Source of the DNA: QHXQ01 sp045807745
Lineage (GTDB): Bacteria; Acidobacteriota; Blastocatellia; Pyrinomonadales; Pyrinomonadaceae
DNA: 64,000 nucleotides
Assembly: GCA_045807745.1 (NCBI GenBank)
Contig: JBJMGT010000021.1
Coordinates: 81,100 to 145,099, forward strand
Direction of reading: 5' to 3'
In this document: positions 17,097 through 25,414 of the stretch, in pieces
How positions within the stretch are numbered: the stretch's first letter is position 1
Layout of the letters: each line of letters starts with the position of its first letter
Position numbers and translations under genes: made by a program
The notes under the pieces: model-generated
Databases searched by the model: none
What the model was told of the DNA's origin: nothing
The model's input: only the letters and a program-made list of their open reading frames with translations

Positions 17097-19880
17097 TTAT
17101 TTGTCCCACCAAATCAGCGGCAAAACGTCGCGGTAGTCTAGCTCGTCAAACTTGACGGTTTCGCCGTCGGCGAAGGTGACACTTTCGGCGGTCAGGCTTT
17201 TGATGAATTTGCCTTTGACGCAGGAGAGCGTTTCAGCCAGATCAATGTCTTCGTAAAGTTTGGAGAAGTCCACGCTGATTTTATTGTTCGCGTAATCAAC
17301 TGTGAGCGCGTCCGCCATCTTTTTATCGCGCAGGAAGACGTAAGAGGCGAACGGCGATTCGTAAGGATTATCGAAGAAGGCGGGCTGTTCGGTCTCGCTG
17401 TCGTTGAGATAAACGGCGCGGCGCAGAGTGTCTTCGTATTGTTCGAGCGCGAAGTATTTGCAGAAGTGCGACGCACCTTTGCCGTCTGCTTGGACTTTGC
17501 CGTCTTTCCACTTGTCCGAGAACACAATCTTTTTGACTCGCGGCAAAATAACCGCGTGGAAATAATCGTTGGCTTCAACCAGAATGTATTTGCGCCTCCC
17601 GCCGTCCTCACGATTCAAATTGATAACAGCGTGAGCCGTCGTTCCAGAACCGGCGAAGAAATCAATGATAAAATCATTTTCAGTTGTAGAAATTTGCGAA
17701 CACTTTTTGATAAGTGCGACGGGTTTCGGATGATTGAAAGTTTGGCTCAAGCCAATGTCAGCCAGTTCCTTTGTTCCTTGTTCACTTATTACTTCGGTTT
17801 CGTCCCAGATAGATTTAACTTTATATGTTGTCTTTCTGTATTTCTCATAAATGTTCCATTTTCCTTCGCGTGTTTGCTTGGCAATTAAGTTTGTTGTTTG
17901 TAAATCAGATGTATTTTGCTTTTCAACTAATTGTTTCCCCCAGCGCCAGCAACTCTCTTTACCTTCACTATTGAAAGGCTCAACTTCGATTTTGAAATCT
18001 TTGCTTTTGGTCAGAGAAACCAAAGCAAATCCCTCATTCGTCAAATACTTTTCAGAAACATAGATAGGAAAAAATAAATTTGGACGATTAAACCTTCCAA
18101 ACTTAGGATTTCTATTTCTCAACTCTCTAATATCAAATGAACCGATGCTGTCATTGAAGGTCAAACCGTTATCTACATCTTTTTCAAGTTCATATAATTC
18201 TGCATTTTCATCTTTAGCGTAACAAAGCAAATATTCGTGAGTTTTCGCAATCTCTTTGTAGGTCTGACCGCGTTTATTTGATTGAACAATTATTTGGGCG
18301 ATTAAATTATCTTCATTCATTAAAAGGTCAAAAAGCGTTTTAAGTTGCGATTGCTCTCTGTCATCAATGCTTGCAAAAATGAATCCCTCTTCGTTCATAG
18401 TTAAACGCGCAAGGCTCAAACGATTTTCCATCATCGAAAGCCACGACGAATGACGATATTCATCTTTGTAAATAAATTCATCGCTTCCCGTATTATACGG
18501 CGGGTCAATGTAAATACATTTCACTCTTTCCCTAAACTTGTCTTTAAGCGTGTTGAGAGCCTGATAGTTTTCGCTGTGAATAAGTCGCCCGTCGAGTTCT
18601 TCGTCTAAGTTGTCGAACAGAGACAGAAGCTCAAGCTCCAGCGATTTGAAATGCTTCGTGTCAAAAGGTAGATAGCGATACTTGGCGGATAGCTCCGGCA
18701 GCGAATCAGCATCTTCAATCGCCTCACTTGCCAACGCGCCCGCGTCCGTCTCAAACGACAAAGTTTCCGCTTGTTTGACCCGTCTCTTTTTCGTCTTCGG
18801 CGCGGCTTCTTCGTCTTTGCGGAAAATGCTTTCAAGCGTAAATTGCTCGTCAATCATTCCAAGCTCGCGCCATTCGGCGATCTGCGCCTTGATGTTTTCG
18901 GGCGCGAGCAGCTTTCGCGCCAACTCTTCGCTCCGAGCAAACACACGGTCAAACGTGATGACGTAATTCGACGAGAGCGCAAACTTCGGCTTATTCCAGA
19001 TGCGGACAAGCTCGTCTTCAAACTGCGAGATGAATTCGATAATGCTGCGCGCCACACGCTTTAGAGCTTGCATTTCCCTGATGCGCTTGTCCGTCCAATC
19101 CGACTCGCGCTTGAATAGATATTGATACATCCACAAATCGAACTGTTCATCGAGAAACGCTTTGGCGTTTTTGTTGATGAAGAAGTCAACCTCTGATTGC
19201 CGTTCAAACAGGCGAAAGGCGCGCGTCAATTGGTCTTCGTTGACCGCCACGCCATCCTTTTTGATGGCCTTCAAAATATCCTCGGTCTTCGTCTTCTTGC
19301 CGCCTTCCGTGTATTGCGCGGCAAACTTCAAAGTCTCGTCTTCGCCCTTGCCTTTGTACTCGAAAATCAGGTTGCGCTTTTCATTGTTCCGCTTGTTCTG
19401 CAAGCCGGAAGCGTCGAAGTTGAAAGACTGTCTTTTAACCGCCGTAGCGTCAAACGCGAATTTCTGATCAGGCGCACCATCAAGATTCAAGGTCATGCTG
19501 CGGAACAGCCTATCGGTCTTGACGTAATAAAGATTCTGCGTCTTCCAGAACAGCATCACGTCGCGGTCGTCCGTGTAGATGCGCTCGTAAATGTCTTGGT
19601 AATACGGCGTGTGCCGGAAATAGATCGAGCCGCTATCGCTGAAGTAGCGTTTGAAAAAGCTATACAGCTTGTCGAACATCTCTTCACGAAAGGCAGGGAA
19701 CGGCTGCAACTCTTCGTCAATCTTCTCTTGTAGCTTTGGGAAGACGCCTTCCGTGTAGTAGCGCGACTTGATGCGCATCAAGTTGATATAACCGCTCTCG
19801 CCTTCGATCCGCGCGCCGACAAAGATGTCGCGTAAAGCGGCAAAGAATTTCTGCTCGTTGGCTCGTGAGTGTTTGCTCAT
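17097..19880 (-). CDS. mod: Type III DNA methyltransferase, Mod subunit
   Basis: 927 residues. The beta-class methyltransferase order is visible: catalytic IYIDPPYNTG (near 461) before the SAM site FFAGSGTTAHAV (near 741), with the target-recognition region between them. It carries a long N-terminal region of about 400 residues before the catalytic core, larger than the roughly 650-residue EcoP-type Mods. It sets the recognition site for both methylation and Res cleavage. No simple-sequence repeat that would make it phase-variable is seen. Base composition is AT-rich like res. The ATG is at 19880. Confidence 0.95.
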   Translation of the reverse strand: MSKHSRANEQKFFAALRDIFVGARIEGESGYINLMRIKSRYYTEGVFPKLQEKIDEELQPFPAFREEMFDKLYSFFKRYFSDSGSIYFRHTPYYQDIYERIYTDDRDVMLFWKTQNLYYVKTDRLFRSMTLNLDGAPDQKFAFDATAVKRQSFNFDASGLQNKRNNEKRNLIFEYKGKGEDETLKFAAQYTEGGKKTKTEDILKAIKKDGVAVNEDQLTRAFRLFERQSEVDFFINKNAKAFLDEQFDLWMYQYLFKRESDWTDKRIREMQALKRVARSIIEFISQFEDELVRIWNKPKFALSSNYVITFDRVFARSEELARKLLAPENIKAQIAEWRELGMIDEQFTLESIFRKDEEAAPKTKKRRVKQAETLSFETDAGALASEAIEDADSLPELSAKYRYLPFDTKHFKSLELELLSLFDNLDEELDGRLIHSENYQALNTLKDKFRERVKCIYIDPPYNTGSDEFIYKDEYRHSSWLSMMENRLSLARLTMNEEGFIFASIDDREQSQLKTLFDLLMNEDNLIAQIIVQSNKRGQTYKEIAKTHEYLLCYAKDENAELYELEKDVDNGLTFNDSIGSFDIRELRNRNPKFGRFNRPNLFFPIYVSEKYLTNEGFALVSLTKSKDFKIEVEPFNSEGKESCWRWGKQLVEKQNTSDLQTTNLIAKQTREGKWNIYEKYRKTTYKVKSIWDETEVISEQGTKELADIGLSQTFNHPKPVALIKKCSQISTTENDFIIDFFAGSGTTAHAVINLNREDGGRRKYILVEANDYFHAVILPRVKKIVFSDKWKDGKVQADGKGASHFCKYFALEQYEDTLRRAVYLNDSETEQPAFFDNPYESPFASYVFLRDKKMADALTVDYANNKISVDFSKLYEDIDLAETLSCVKGKFIKSLTAESVTFADGETVKFDELDYRDVLPLIWWDK

Positions 19881-19958
19881 ATATCTATTTACGCTGTCAG
19901 CTTATCCCAACACAGGAAGGCTCGCCAGAAATTTTATTATTGAGTGAGAAGATATTGA

Positions 19959-19996
19959 TGGAGCCGAGCGGGATCGAACCCCTGACCGCTTGCGTT
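19959..19996 (-). pseudogene. 3' half of a tRNA gene (anticodon region to discriminator)
   Basis: Read on the minus strand the segment runs from GCAAGCGGTC through a T-loop TTCGATC to an acceptor strand CGGCTCC and A, then TCA in place of CCA. No 5' half precedes it; instead the bases before it are the last codons of the PD-(D/E)XK gene. The T-arm has one G-G mismatch. The acceptor strand resembles alanine tRNAs, but the parent species is not certain. It marks the inner edge of the AT-rich island. Confidence 0.7.
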
Positions 19997-20408
19997 ACCA
20001 GAAATAATTCTCGGCGAGCAGACAGCCTTTAGTCTGTCCGTTCAGCGCAGGCTGCAAACGGATGTGTATGGCCGTCTTCCCGCAGAATACGTCTTGGGGG
20101 AAGAAACAGAGTCTATCCAGCGCAGGGAGATAAACAACGAGCGCATCAACTTCATCTTTTGTATAGCACCGGCCCGCGCCTTGCCCTGCTGTTGACCTCA
20201 GTCTGAGTTGCACCGCTCCTGAGGCATGAACTGCGCGACAGTCGCAATACTTGATCTGCACACGAAAGAGTTTCCCGCCCGCATCCAGAATGCAATCGTA
20301 GCGCGTCCCTTCAATGGCAGGTCTGCTGCATACGATGCCGAGTTCCAACGCGCGGCTTTCCACCTTCAGGCGGGCCAACTCAGCTTTTCGTTGCTGATCT
20401 GAGAGCAT
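19995..20408 (-). CDS. PD-(D/E)XK endonuclease resembling I-Ssp6803I
   Basis: 137 residues from the ATG at 20408. An upstream extension would only translate the tRNA-Ala gene and is rejected. The pattern E10, D38 (RYDCILD), Q51-x-K53 (FRVQIKYC) matches in order and rough spacing the E-D-Q-K active site of I-Ssp6803I, the tRNA-intron homing nuclease with a restriction-enzyme fold. Such proteins are often annotated as group I intron-associated PD-(D/E)XK nucleases. The gene lies between an intact tRNA-Ala and a 3' half-tRNA, with the half-tRNA overlapping its last codons. No ribozyme core was recognised. DNA cleavage is inferred. Confidence 0.7.
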   Translation of the reverse strand: MLSDQQRKAELARLKVESRALELGIVCSRPAIEGTRYDCILDAGGKLFRVQIKYCDCRAVHASGAVQLRLRSTAGQGAGRCYTKDEVDALVVYLPALDRLCFFPQDVFCGKTAIHIRLQPALNGQTKGCLLAENYFW

Positions 20409-20425
20409 GATTAGTGAGGAAAATT

Positions 20426-20501
20426 TGGTGGAGCCAGGGAGGATCGAACTCCCGACCTTTTGACTGCCAGTCAAACGCTCTCCCAGCTGAGCTATGGCCC
20501 C
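20426..20501 (-). tRNA. tRNA-Ala (anticodon GGC)
   Basis: 76 bases including an encoded CCA. The acceptor stem is GGGGCCA with TGGCTCC (one G-U), the D-arm has AGCTCAGCTGGGAGAGC, the anticodon stem is TTTGA/TCAAA around loop CTGGCAG (anticodon GGC), and the T-loop is TTCGATC. All arms fold, so it should be functional. It lies 17 bp upstream of the PD-(D/E)XK gene and may be the original insertion site of the island. Confidence 0.95.
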
Positions 20502-20570
20502 ACAGTGAAGTGCATTCCTCTAGTGGGAACAAGAGAGTAACGTAAGGCACAAAAGCGCGTCAAGCGTGCT

Positions 20571-20783
20571 TCAGGCGCGGCGGCGGGCAGCGTAGAAGGC
20601 GATGAGTATCCCTATGACTAAGAGGACGAGGCCGCCCGCGATCTGCCAGACGTTCTGCACCTCGTGCGCGCTCGATGTGGTGACGACGACGGCCGCGGGC
20701 GGCGCGATGAAGGCCGCGCGGTAGGCAAGGCTGCCGCCCACCGCGCCTAGAATGATGCCGAGGATGATGAGGACTGCGCGCAC
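20571..20783 (-). CDS. Small two-helix membrane protein (DUF3185-like)
   Basis: 70 residues from GTG with AGGAGA upstream. There are two hydrophobic helices, residues 3-26 and 46-65, joined by a short extracytoplasmic loop, with a positively charged end ARRRA. The pattern resembles the small DUF3185 proteins, though this is by eye. It follows the enoyl-CoA hydratase gene by 12 bp on the same strand and may share its transcript. Confidence 0.6.
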   Translation of the reverse strand: MRAVLIILGIILGAVGGSLAYRAAFIAPPAAVVVTTSSAHEVQNVWQIAGGLVLLVIGILIAFYAARRRA

Positions 20784-20795
20784 TGTCGCTGTCTC

Positions 20796-21581
20796 CTAAC
20801 GACCCTTAAACTCCGGCTTGCGTTTTTCGAGAAACGCCGCGACGCCCTCGTCCTTGTCCGCACTCGAAAAGCAGAGGGCGAAGAGATCGATCTCGCGGCG
20901 CAAGCCCTCGTCGAGCGTCGCGCGCGCGGCCGTCTTGACGGCCTCTTTGGCGAGGCGCAAGGCGACGGGACTTTTCTCGGCAATGCGATTAGCGATCTCC
21001 AACGTTTTAGCCGCGAGTTCTTCATGCGGCACGACCATGTTGACCAGCCCGATTGAGTGCGCCACCTGCGCGTCGATGATCTCGCCGGTCAGGATCAACT
21101 CCATCGCTTTGCCTTCGCCGACCAGATGCGTCAGGCGCTGCGTGCCGCCACCGCCGGGGATGATGCCGAGGTTGATTTCGGGTTGGCCGAACGAAGCTCG
21201 CTCACTCGCGATGCGCAGGTCGCAGGCCATGGCCAACTCGCAGCCGCCGCCCAGACAGTAGCCGTTGATCATGGCGATGATGGGTTTCGGAAAAGTATCA
21301 ATGGCGGTGAACAAGGAGCGCCCGGTCATCACGTCGCGTTGTGTGACGGCGGTGCGTCCGGCGAACTCGCCGATGTCCGCGCCGGCGATGAACGCCTTAT
21401 CGCCCGCGCCCGTGATGATGACGACGCGCACGCCGTCGTCCGCGCGCAACTCGTCCAGCGCGGCCGCGCCTTCCTCGCGCGTCTTGATATTCAGCGCGTT
21501 GCGTTTGTCGGGCCGGTTGATCGTGATGATGGCGACGCGCTCGCGTTGTTCGACCAGCAGCGTCTCGTAAGTTTGCGGCAT
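20796..21581 (-). CDS. Enoyl-CoA hydratase/isomerase family protein
   Basis: 261 residues from the ATG at 21581, which has CGAGGAG upstream; a longer reading frame to 21620 lacks support. Crotonase features are NRPDKRNALN, the oxyanion segment AGDKAFIAGADIGEF, GGGCELAMACDLRIA, and the catalytic Glu pair in FGQPEINLGIIPGGGGTQRL. It hydrates trans-2-enoyl-CoA in fatty-acid breakdown or in short-chain pathways. It sits near the 3-hydroxyacyl-CoA dehydrogenase gene (22062-22943), same strand, so the two give consecutive reactions. Confidence 0.92.
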   Translation of the reverse strand: MPQTYETLLVEQRERVAIITINRPDKRNALNIKTREEGAAALDELRADDGVRVVIITGAGDKAFIAGADIGEFAGRTAVTQRDVMTGRSLFTAIDTFPKPIIAMINGYCLGGGCELAMACDLRIASERASFGQPEINLGIIPGGGGTQRLTHLVGEGKAMELILTGEIIDAQVAHSIGLVNMVVPHEELAAKTLEIANRIAEKSPVALRLAKEAVKTAARATLDEGLRREIDLFALCFSSADKDEGVAAFLEKRKPEFKGR

Positions 21582-21599
21582 GGTGCTCCTCGAAAAGAT

Positions 21600-21676
21600 A
21601 AAGTGACAGTTAACGGGCAACAGGATAAAGACAAGTTTTCATCTTGTCACCTATCACTTGGCACTTGGCACTGCTT
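21600..21676. repeat. Degenerate intergenic hairpin with CACTTGG repeats
   Basis: The right arm CACTTGGCACTTGGCACT (21656-21673) carries two tandem heptamers. The left arm (21601-21635) matches it only loosely, best near the loop (GACAAG with CTTGTC around TTTTCAT). It lies upstream of the enoyl-CoA hydratase start and after the PilZ gene. It resembles the other long hairpins but is eroded. Confidence 0.45.
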
Positions 21677-22048
21677 TTACTGTTGTTCGGTTTCGGGTGC
21701 GGACTGTTCGTCGGCGACCCACGCGACGAAGAGCCGAAGCCAATTCTCGGTCGGCTCAAGGATGGCGACGCCGATGCGCGCCGTGCCGTAGATGGCGGAG
21801 GCGACGCGGACGACGCGCGCGGTCGCTTCGATGGGCGCGCCGTCGGGCTTGTGCGCGCGCAGGTAGAGTTGATCGCCGCGATTGATCTTCTGGTTGAGAT
21901 GGAAGAGCGCGCCGGTGGTGGAGATGTCGTCTGTTTCGGTCGGCTCGCTCCACGCCGCACCGTCCTCCGCGCGCCCCGACACGACGATGGGCAAGCGTAG
22001 CGCCATGCGCAGCGCGAAGCGTCTCTCTTCATGGTTCGGCGTCGTCAT
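21677..22048 (-). CDS. PilZ domain protein
   Basis: 123 residues from ATG 22048 (a TTG at 22057 is the alternative). The PilZ c-di-GMP motifs are present: an arginine-rich start (ERRFALRMALRLP) and TDDISTTGALF, equivalent to D/NxSxxG, followed by beta strands (DQLYLRAHKPDG, ATARVVRVA, ARIGVAIL). It is likely a cytoplasmic c-di-GMP receptor, target unknown. It begins 13 bp after the 3-hydroxyacyl-CoA dehydrogenase gene, same strand, so it is probably cotranscribed. Confidence 0.85.
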   Translation of the reverse strand: MTTPNHEERRFALRMALRLPIVVSGRAEDGAAWSEPTETDDISTTGALFHLNQKINRGDQLYLRAHKPDGAPIEATARVVRVASAIYGTARIGVAILEPTENWLRLFVAWVADEQSAPETEQQ

Positions 22049-22061
22049 GGGGATCAACTTA

Positions 22062-22943
22062 TCACTCTTCCCAGCGATAGAAACCCTCGCCGCTTTTCTT
22101 ACCTAATTTCCCTTCGGCGACCATGCGGCGCAAGATGTCCGGCGGGCAGAACGTCTCGGAGTCGAGCGCGCGGTGCAAGTATTCGGCGATTGCAAGGCGT
22201 ATGTCTAGCCCGACGAGATCGGTCAGACGCAGCGGCCCCATCGGGTGATTGTAGCCCAACTCCATCGCGGTATCTATATCTTTCGCACTCGCCACGCCCT
22301 GTTCCAGCATCCGCATCGCTTCCAACCCCAGCGCCACGCCCAACCGGCTCGACGCAAATCCCGGCACATCACGCACCGTGATCGGCTCTTTGCGCAGCCG
22401 CACGCCAACCGCGCGCACCGCTTCGACTGTCGCCGCGCTCGTCCGTGCGCCGACGACGATCTCCAAGAGGCGCATGATGTGGACGGGGTTGAAGAAGTGC
22501 ATGCCGACGACGCGCTCGGGCTGCTGGGCGGCGCGGGCGATCTCCGTGATCGAGAGCGATGAAGTGTTGGTCGCAAAGATAAAGGGGCGCACGGCCACCT
22601 CTTCCACCGCGCGCAAAGTCTCGTGCTTCAAGGCCAACTGTTCGGGTACGGCCTCGATGAAGAGGTCTGCGTCGCGCGCTTCACTCAAGTTAGTCGCGCC
22701 GCGTATGCGTTGCAGCGCCATGTCACGCTCGGCTTCAGTCAGCTTAGCGAGTTGGATACTTTTGGCGAGATTGCGCTCGATGGCAGCGATGCCGCGCGCC
22801 AGCAATTCGCGGGTCACATCGCGCAAGACGACGCGAAAGCCGGCGAGCGCCGCCACCTGCGCGATGCCGTGGCCCATCGTGCCCGCGCCGAGCACGGCGA
22901 TAAATTCGATCTTGTCGGTGGTCTGCGTACCCGGTGTGCTCAA
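22062..22943 (-). CDS. 3-hydroxyacyl-CoA (3-hydroxybutyryl-CoA) dehydrogenase
   Basis: 293 residues. The NAD site VLGAGTMGHGIAQVAALAGF (quoted start VLGAGTMGHG) is near residue 15. The catalytic His is in MHFFNPVHIMRLLE, with the Glu partner, and ATNTSSLSITEIA is typical. The C-terminal domain shows GYNHPMGPLRLTDLVGLD. It oxidises L-3-hydroxyacyl-CoA and pairs with the nearby enoyl-CoA hydratase. It appears to head an operon with the PilZ gene. Confidence 0.92.
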   Translation of the reverse strand: MSTPGTQTTDKIEFIAVLGAGTMGHGIAQVAALAGFRVVLRDVTRELLARGIAAIERNLAKSIQLAKLTEAERDMALQRIRGATNLSEARDADLFIEAVPEQLALKHETLRAVEEVAVRPFIFATNTSSLSITEIARAAQQPERVVGMHFFNPVHIMRLLEIVVGARTSAATVEAVRAVGVRLRKEPITVRDVPGFASSRLGVALGLEAMRMLEQGVASAKDIDTAMELGYNHPMGPLRLTDLVGLDIRLAIAEYLHRALDSETFCPPDILRRMVAEGKLGKKSGEGFYRWEE

Positions 22944-23145
22944 CAGCTTACCCGCGCGGTGTGAGTGTAACAGGGACTTCGCATTGTGCCCGCGCGTCTC
23001 ATCTGGTCTGCGGTTCGACTACCTTAGAGCGGCAGAGTTATACTACACACGCAAGCGAAAAGGCTACACGCGGGACGGACGAGTGCGAGCGCGCACGTGC
23101 GCCGCGTAGAGGGCCGCCCCCAAAGGAGTTTGAAGCGAAAGCGCA

Positions 23146-24231
23146 ATGAGCAAAGCACAACTGCACAAGAGCGTCGTGATCATCGGCTCAGGGCCGGCCG
23201 GTTTGACCGCCGCCATCTACGCCGCGCGCGCCGATCTGAAGCCGCTCGTCATCGAAGGGCCGCAGCCCGGCGGGCAACTGACCATCACGACCGACGTGGA
23301 GAACTATCCAGGTTTCGCCGAAGGCATCCAAGGCCCGGAGTTGATGGAACAATTCCGCGCGCAGGCGGCGCGCTTCGGCACAGAATTTCTGACTGAGTGG
23401 ATCGATAAAGTCGATCTGTCGCATCGCCCGTTCACGGTGCACACGGAAGATCATGAGGTTAAAGCGGAGACTTTGATCATCGCTTCGGGCGCTTCGGCGA
23501 AGTGGCTCGGCATACCCGGCGAAGCACCCGCGCCGCAGGGCTTAGGCGGTCTCGGTGTTAGTGCCTGCGCCACCTGTGACGGTTTCTTCTTCAAGGGCAA
23601 AAAACTGGTCGTCGTCGGCGGCGGCGACACCGCGATGGAAGAGGCGACGTTCCTCACCCGCTATGCTTCGAGCGTCACTGTCATACACCGCCGCGACCAC
23701 CTGCGCGCGTCGAAGATCATGCAGGACAAGGCGTTCAAGAACGAGAAGATCGATTTCATCTGGAACACAGAGGTCAAGGAAATCTTAGGCACGCCGGAGA
23801 CGGGCGTCACGGGCGTGCGGCTCTTCGATACGGTCACGAATGAAGAGCGCGTCTTCGCGTGCGAGGGCGTCTTCGTCGCCATCGGGCACAAGCCGAACAC
23901 CGACATGTTCCGCGGCTGGCTGGAGATGGACGAGGTCGGCTATCTGAAAACGGCCGGGCGCTCGATGGCTACGAACATTCCCGGCGTCTTCGCCTGCGGC
24001 GACGCGCAGGACAACTTCTATCGCCAAGCGGTCACAGCCGCCGGCACGGGCTGCATGGCGGCGATTGATGTCGAGCGCTTCCTTGATCACCTGCCCGTGC
24101 CCACGCCGACCGGCGAAGAGATCACCATCGAGGGCGAACGCGTCTCGGCCGATCACGCACACGTCGTCATGCCCGACGGCGAAGTCGTGCAGAATAAAAC
24201 CGAGAGCGAAGGCGCGGCGGCCGGCGACTAA
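23146..24231 (+). CDS. trxB: Thioredoxin-disulfide reductase with C-terminal extension
   Basis: 361 residues. Two nucleotide folds are seen: FAD (IIGSGPAGLTAAIYAA, near 10) and NADPH (VVVGGGDTAMEEA, near 165). The redox CATC is near residue 142, and FAD-binding GVFACGDAQDN plus RQAVTAAGTGCMAAID come at the end of the core. It reduces thioredoxin with NADPH. About 45 residues follow the usual end (from DHLPVPTPTGEE), acidic and probably disordered, so the protein is longer than the usual 310-320. AAAGGAG lies upstream of the ATG. A perfect hairpin follows the gene. Confidence 0.93.
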   Translation: MSKAQLHKSVVIIGSGPAGLTAAIYAARADLKPLVIEGPQPGGQLTITTDVENYPGFAEGIQGPELMEQFRAQAARFGTEFLTEWIDKVDLSHRPFTVHTEDHEVKAETLIIASGASAKWLGIPGEAPAPQGLGGLGVSACATCDGFFFKGKKLVVVGGGDTAMEEATFLTRYASSVTVIHRRDHLRASKIMQDKAFKNEKIDFIWNTEVKEILGTPETGVTGVRLFDTVTNEERVFACEGVFVAIGHKPNTDMFRGWLEMDEVGYLKTAGRSMATNIPGVFACGDAQDNFYRQAVTAAGTGCMAAIDVERFLDHLPVPTPTGEEITIEGERVSADHAHVVMPDGEVVQNKTESEGAAAGD

Positions 24232-24237
24232 GAACAA

Positions 24238-24314
24238 CGATGAACGCGGAACGCAGAACGATGAATGAAAGGCTTTTGCTTTTCAGTTCATCGTTCTGCG
24301 TTCCGCGTTCATCG
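24238..24314. repeat. Perfect 28-bp stem between convergent genes
   Basis: Left arm 24238-24265 and right arm 24287-24314 are exact complements (28 of 28), with a 21-base loop. The arms read CGATGAACGCGG... and ...CCGCGTTCATCG. Extra TTCATCC words follow at 24320-24332. It lies between the ends of trxB and the methyltransferase gene and could stop transcription in both directions. A single arm of similar sequence occurs at 30566-30596. Confidence 0.85.
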
Positions 24315-24338
24315 TTTCCTTTCATCCTTCATCCCTTG

Positions 24339-25055
24339 TTATTCGAGCCGCGCGAGATAACGCCCGGTCGCTTCCTGCTGGACGATCTCACAGACCCAGC
24401 CCGCGGCTTGCGCGTGCTCGGTGAGCGTGTTCGCATTGACGTAGAGCTGCGTGAACGGCGTGCCGCGCCGCCCCTTGTATTCCAACTGCAAGTCCGCCTC
24501 GCCGAAGTAGCGCCCTGCGCGCGTGGCCGCTTCGACCATCGCAGCCGATTGCGGGCGGCCCGTCCGACGCAGATCGACCGAATCGACGAGGAACTGCCCG
24601 CTCGGCTTGAGCAACCGGCGCAGAGAGGCGAGGAATGGTTGCAGCCCGTTCAAGTCGCGCACCAGCGCGAGGCCGTTCATCAGACTGAGCAGTGTGTCGA
24701 ACGGCGCGGCCGCGAAGGTGTGTATGTCGGCTTGCACAGCTTCACGCACACCGCGTTCGCGCATCACGGCGACGCACTCCGGCAGAAAGTCTAGTGCCAC
24801 GACTTCGAGGCCGCGCGCTTGCAGTGCGAGTGCGTGGCTGCCCGCGCCCGCGCCGATGTCGAGCACGCGCCCGCGACACAACTCAAGCGCCTTTTGCTCC
24901 AAGGGAAACATGTCCGGCGCGCGGAAGAAGAGGCCGACCGGCACGTCCGTCGTCAGCCCGCCCGCGCTGTGGACAGTGGTGAACGCGTCTGTGTCGCCGT
25001 GTTGATAATCGAGCAGCGACTGACCATGTGGGTTGTAGTGTTCCGTATCTGTCAC
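24339..25055 (-). CDS. Class I SAM-dependent methyltransferase
   Basis: 238 residues. Motif I VLDIGAGAGSHALAL is near residue 65, followed by the acidic end VVALDFLPECV and a motif IV-like PFDTLLSLMNGLAL. The C-terminal part (QFLVDSVDL, then a mostly beta region) fits small-molecule methyltransferases. The substrate is unknown and no pathway neighbours give a hint. It is convergent with trxB. Confidence 0.8.
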   Translation of the reverse strand: MTDTEHYNPHGQSLLDYQHGDTDAFTTVHSAGGLTTDVPVGLFFRAPDMFPLEQKALELCRGRVLDIGAGAGSHALALQARGLEVVALDFLPECVAVMRERGVREAVQADIHTFAAAPFDTLLSLMNGLALVRDLNGLQPFLASLRRLLKPSGQFLVDSVDLRRTGRPQSAAMVEAATRAGRYFGEADLQLEYKGRRGTPFTQLYVNANTLTEHAQAAGWVCEIVQQEATGRYLARLE

Positions 25056-25414
25056 TTGATTGTCTCCTGAAGTTTAGCTGAGCTAACGCGAAGACGCAGC
25101 ACGCGCAAAGGGGCGCGCACCGAGCCGTGCTTGAGCGCGGCGAGCGCGTTTAGCTCCGGTTAATATTTAGAGTTTCGTTAGTCGTGTGAGAGTTGAGTCG
25201 GCCTGCGACGCGGCAGACACACAACAACCTGCGCTTGCATTGTGTGCGGGCGCTGATTGCCGTTCGCGTGCTTGCGCGTCAGGCGACTCGAAGTTAGGCG
25301 ACAATCATAGGCGACTCTGACCGGCAAGATTGCGGGTCGGCGGCGATGATCTTAAATGCAGTGCGCCCTTGTCAAGCTACATCTGCGAACTGTTTCGACG
25401 TGTGCGCGCGCCAA
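25056..25414. other. Non-coding gap, nothing identified
   Basis: 359 bases between a methyltransferase start and the end of the glycosyltransferase gene. No gene, strong hairpin or known motif is recognised. A short AGCTGAGCT palindrome lies near 25076. The promoter of the methyltransferase should lie in its first 100 bases. Confidence 0.5.

Noticed and set aside
17097..19880. Phase-variable repeat tract in mod
   Set aside because: Type III mod genes often have tetra- or pentamer repeats; none longer than chance was seen on reading the gene.
20408..20474. Upstream extension of the PD-(D/E)XK gene
   Set aside because: Those codons are the tRNA-Ala gene read as protein; the ATG at 20408 is the first start outside the tRNA.
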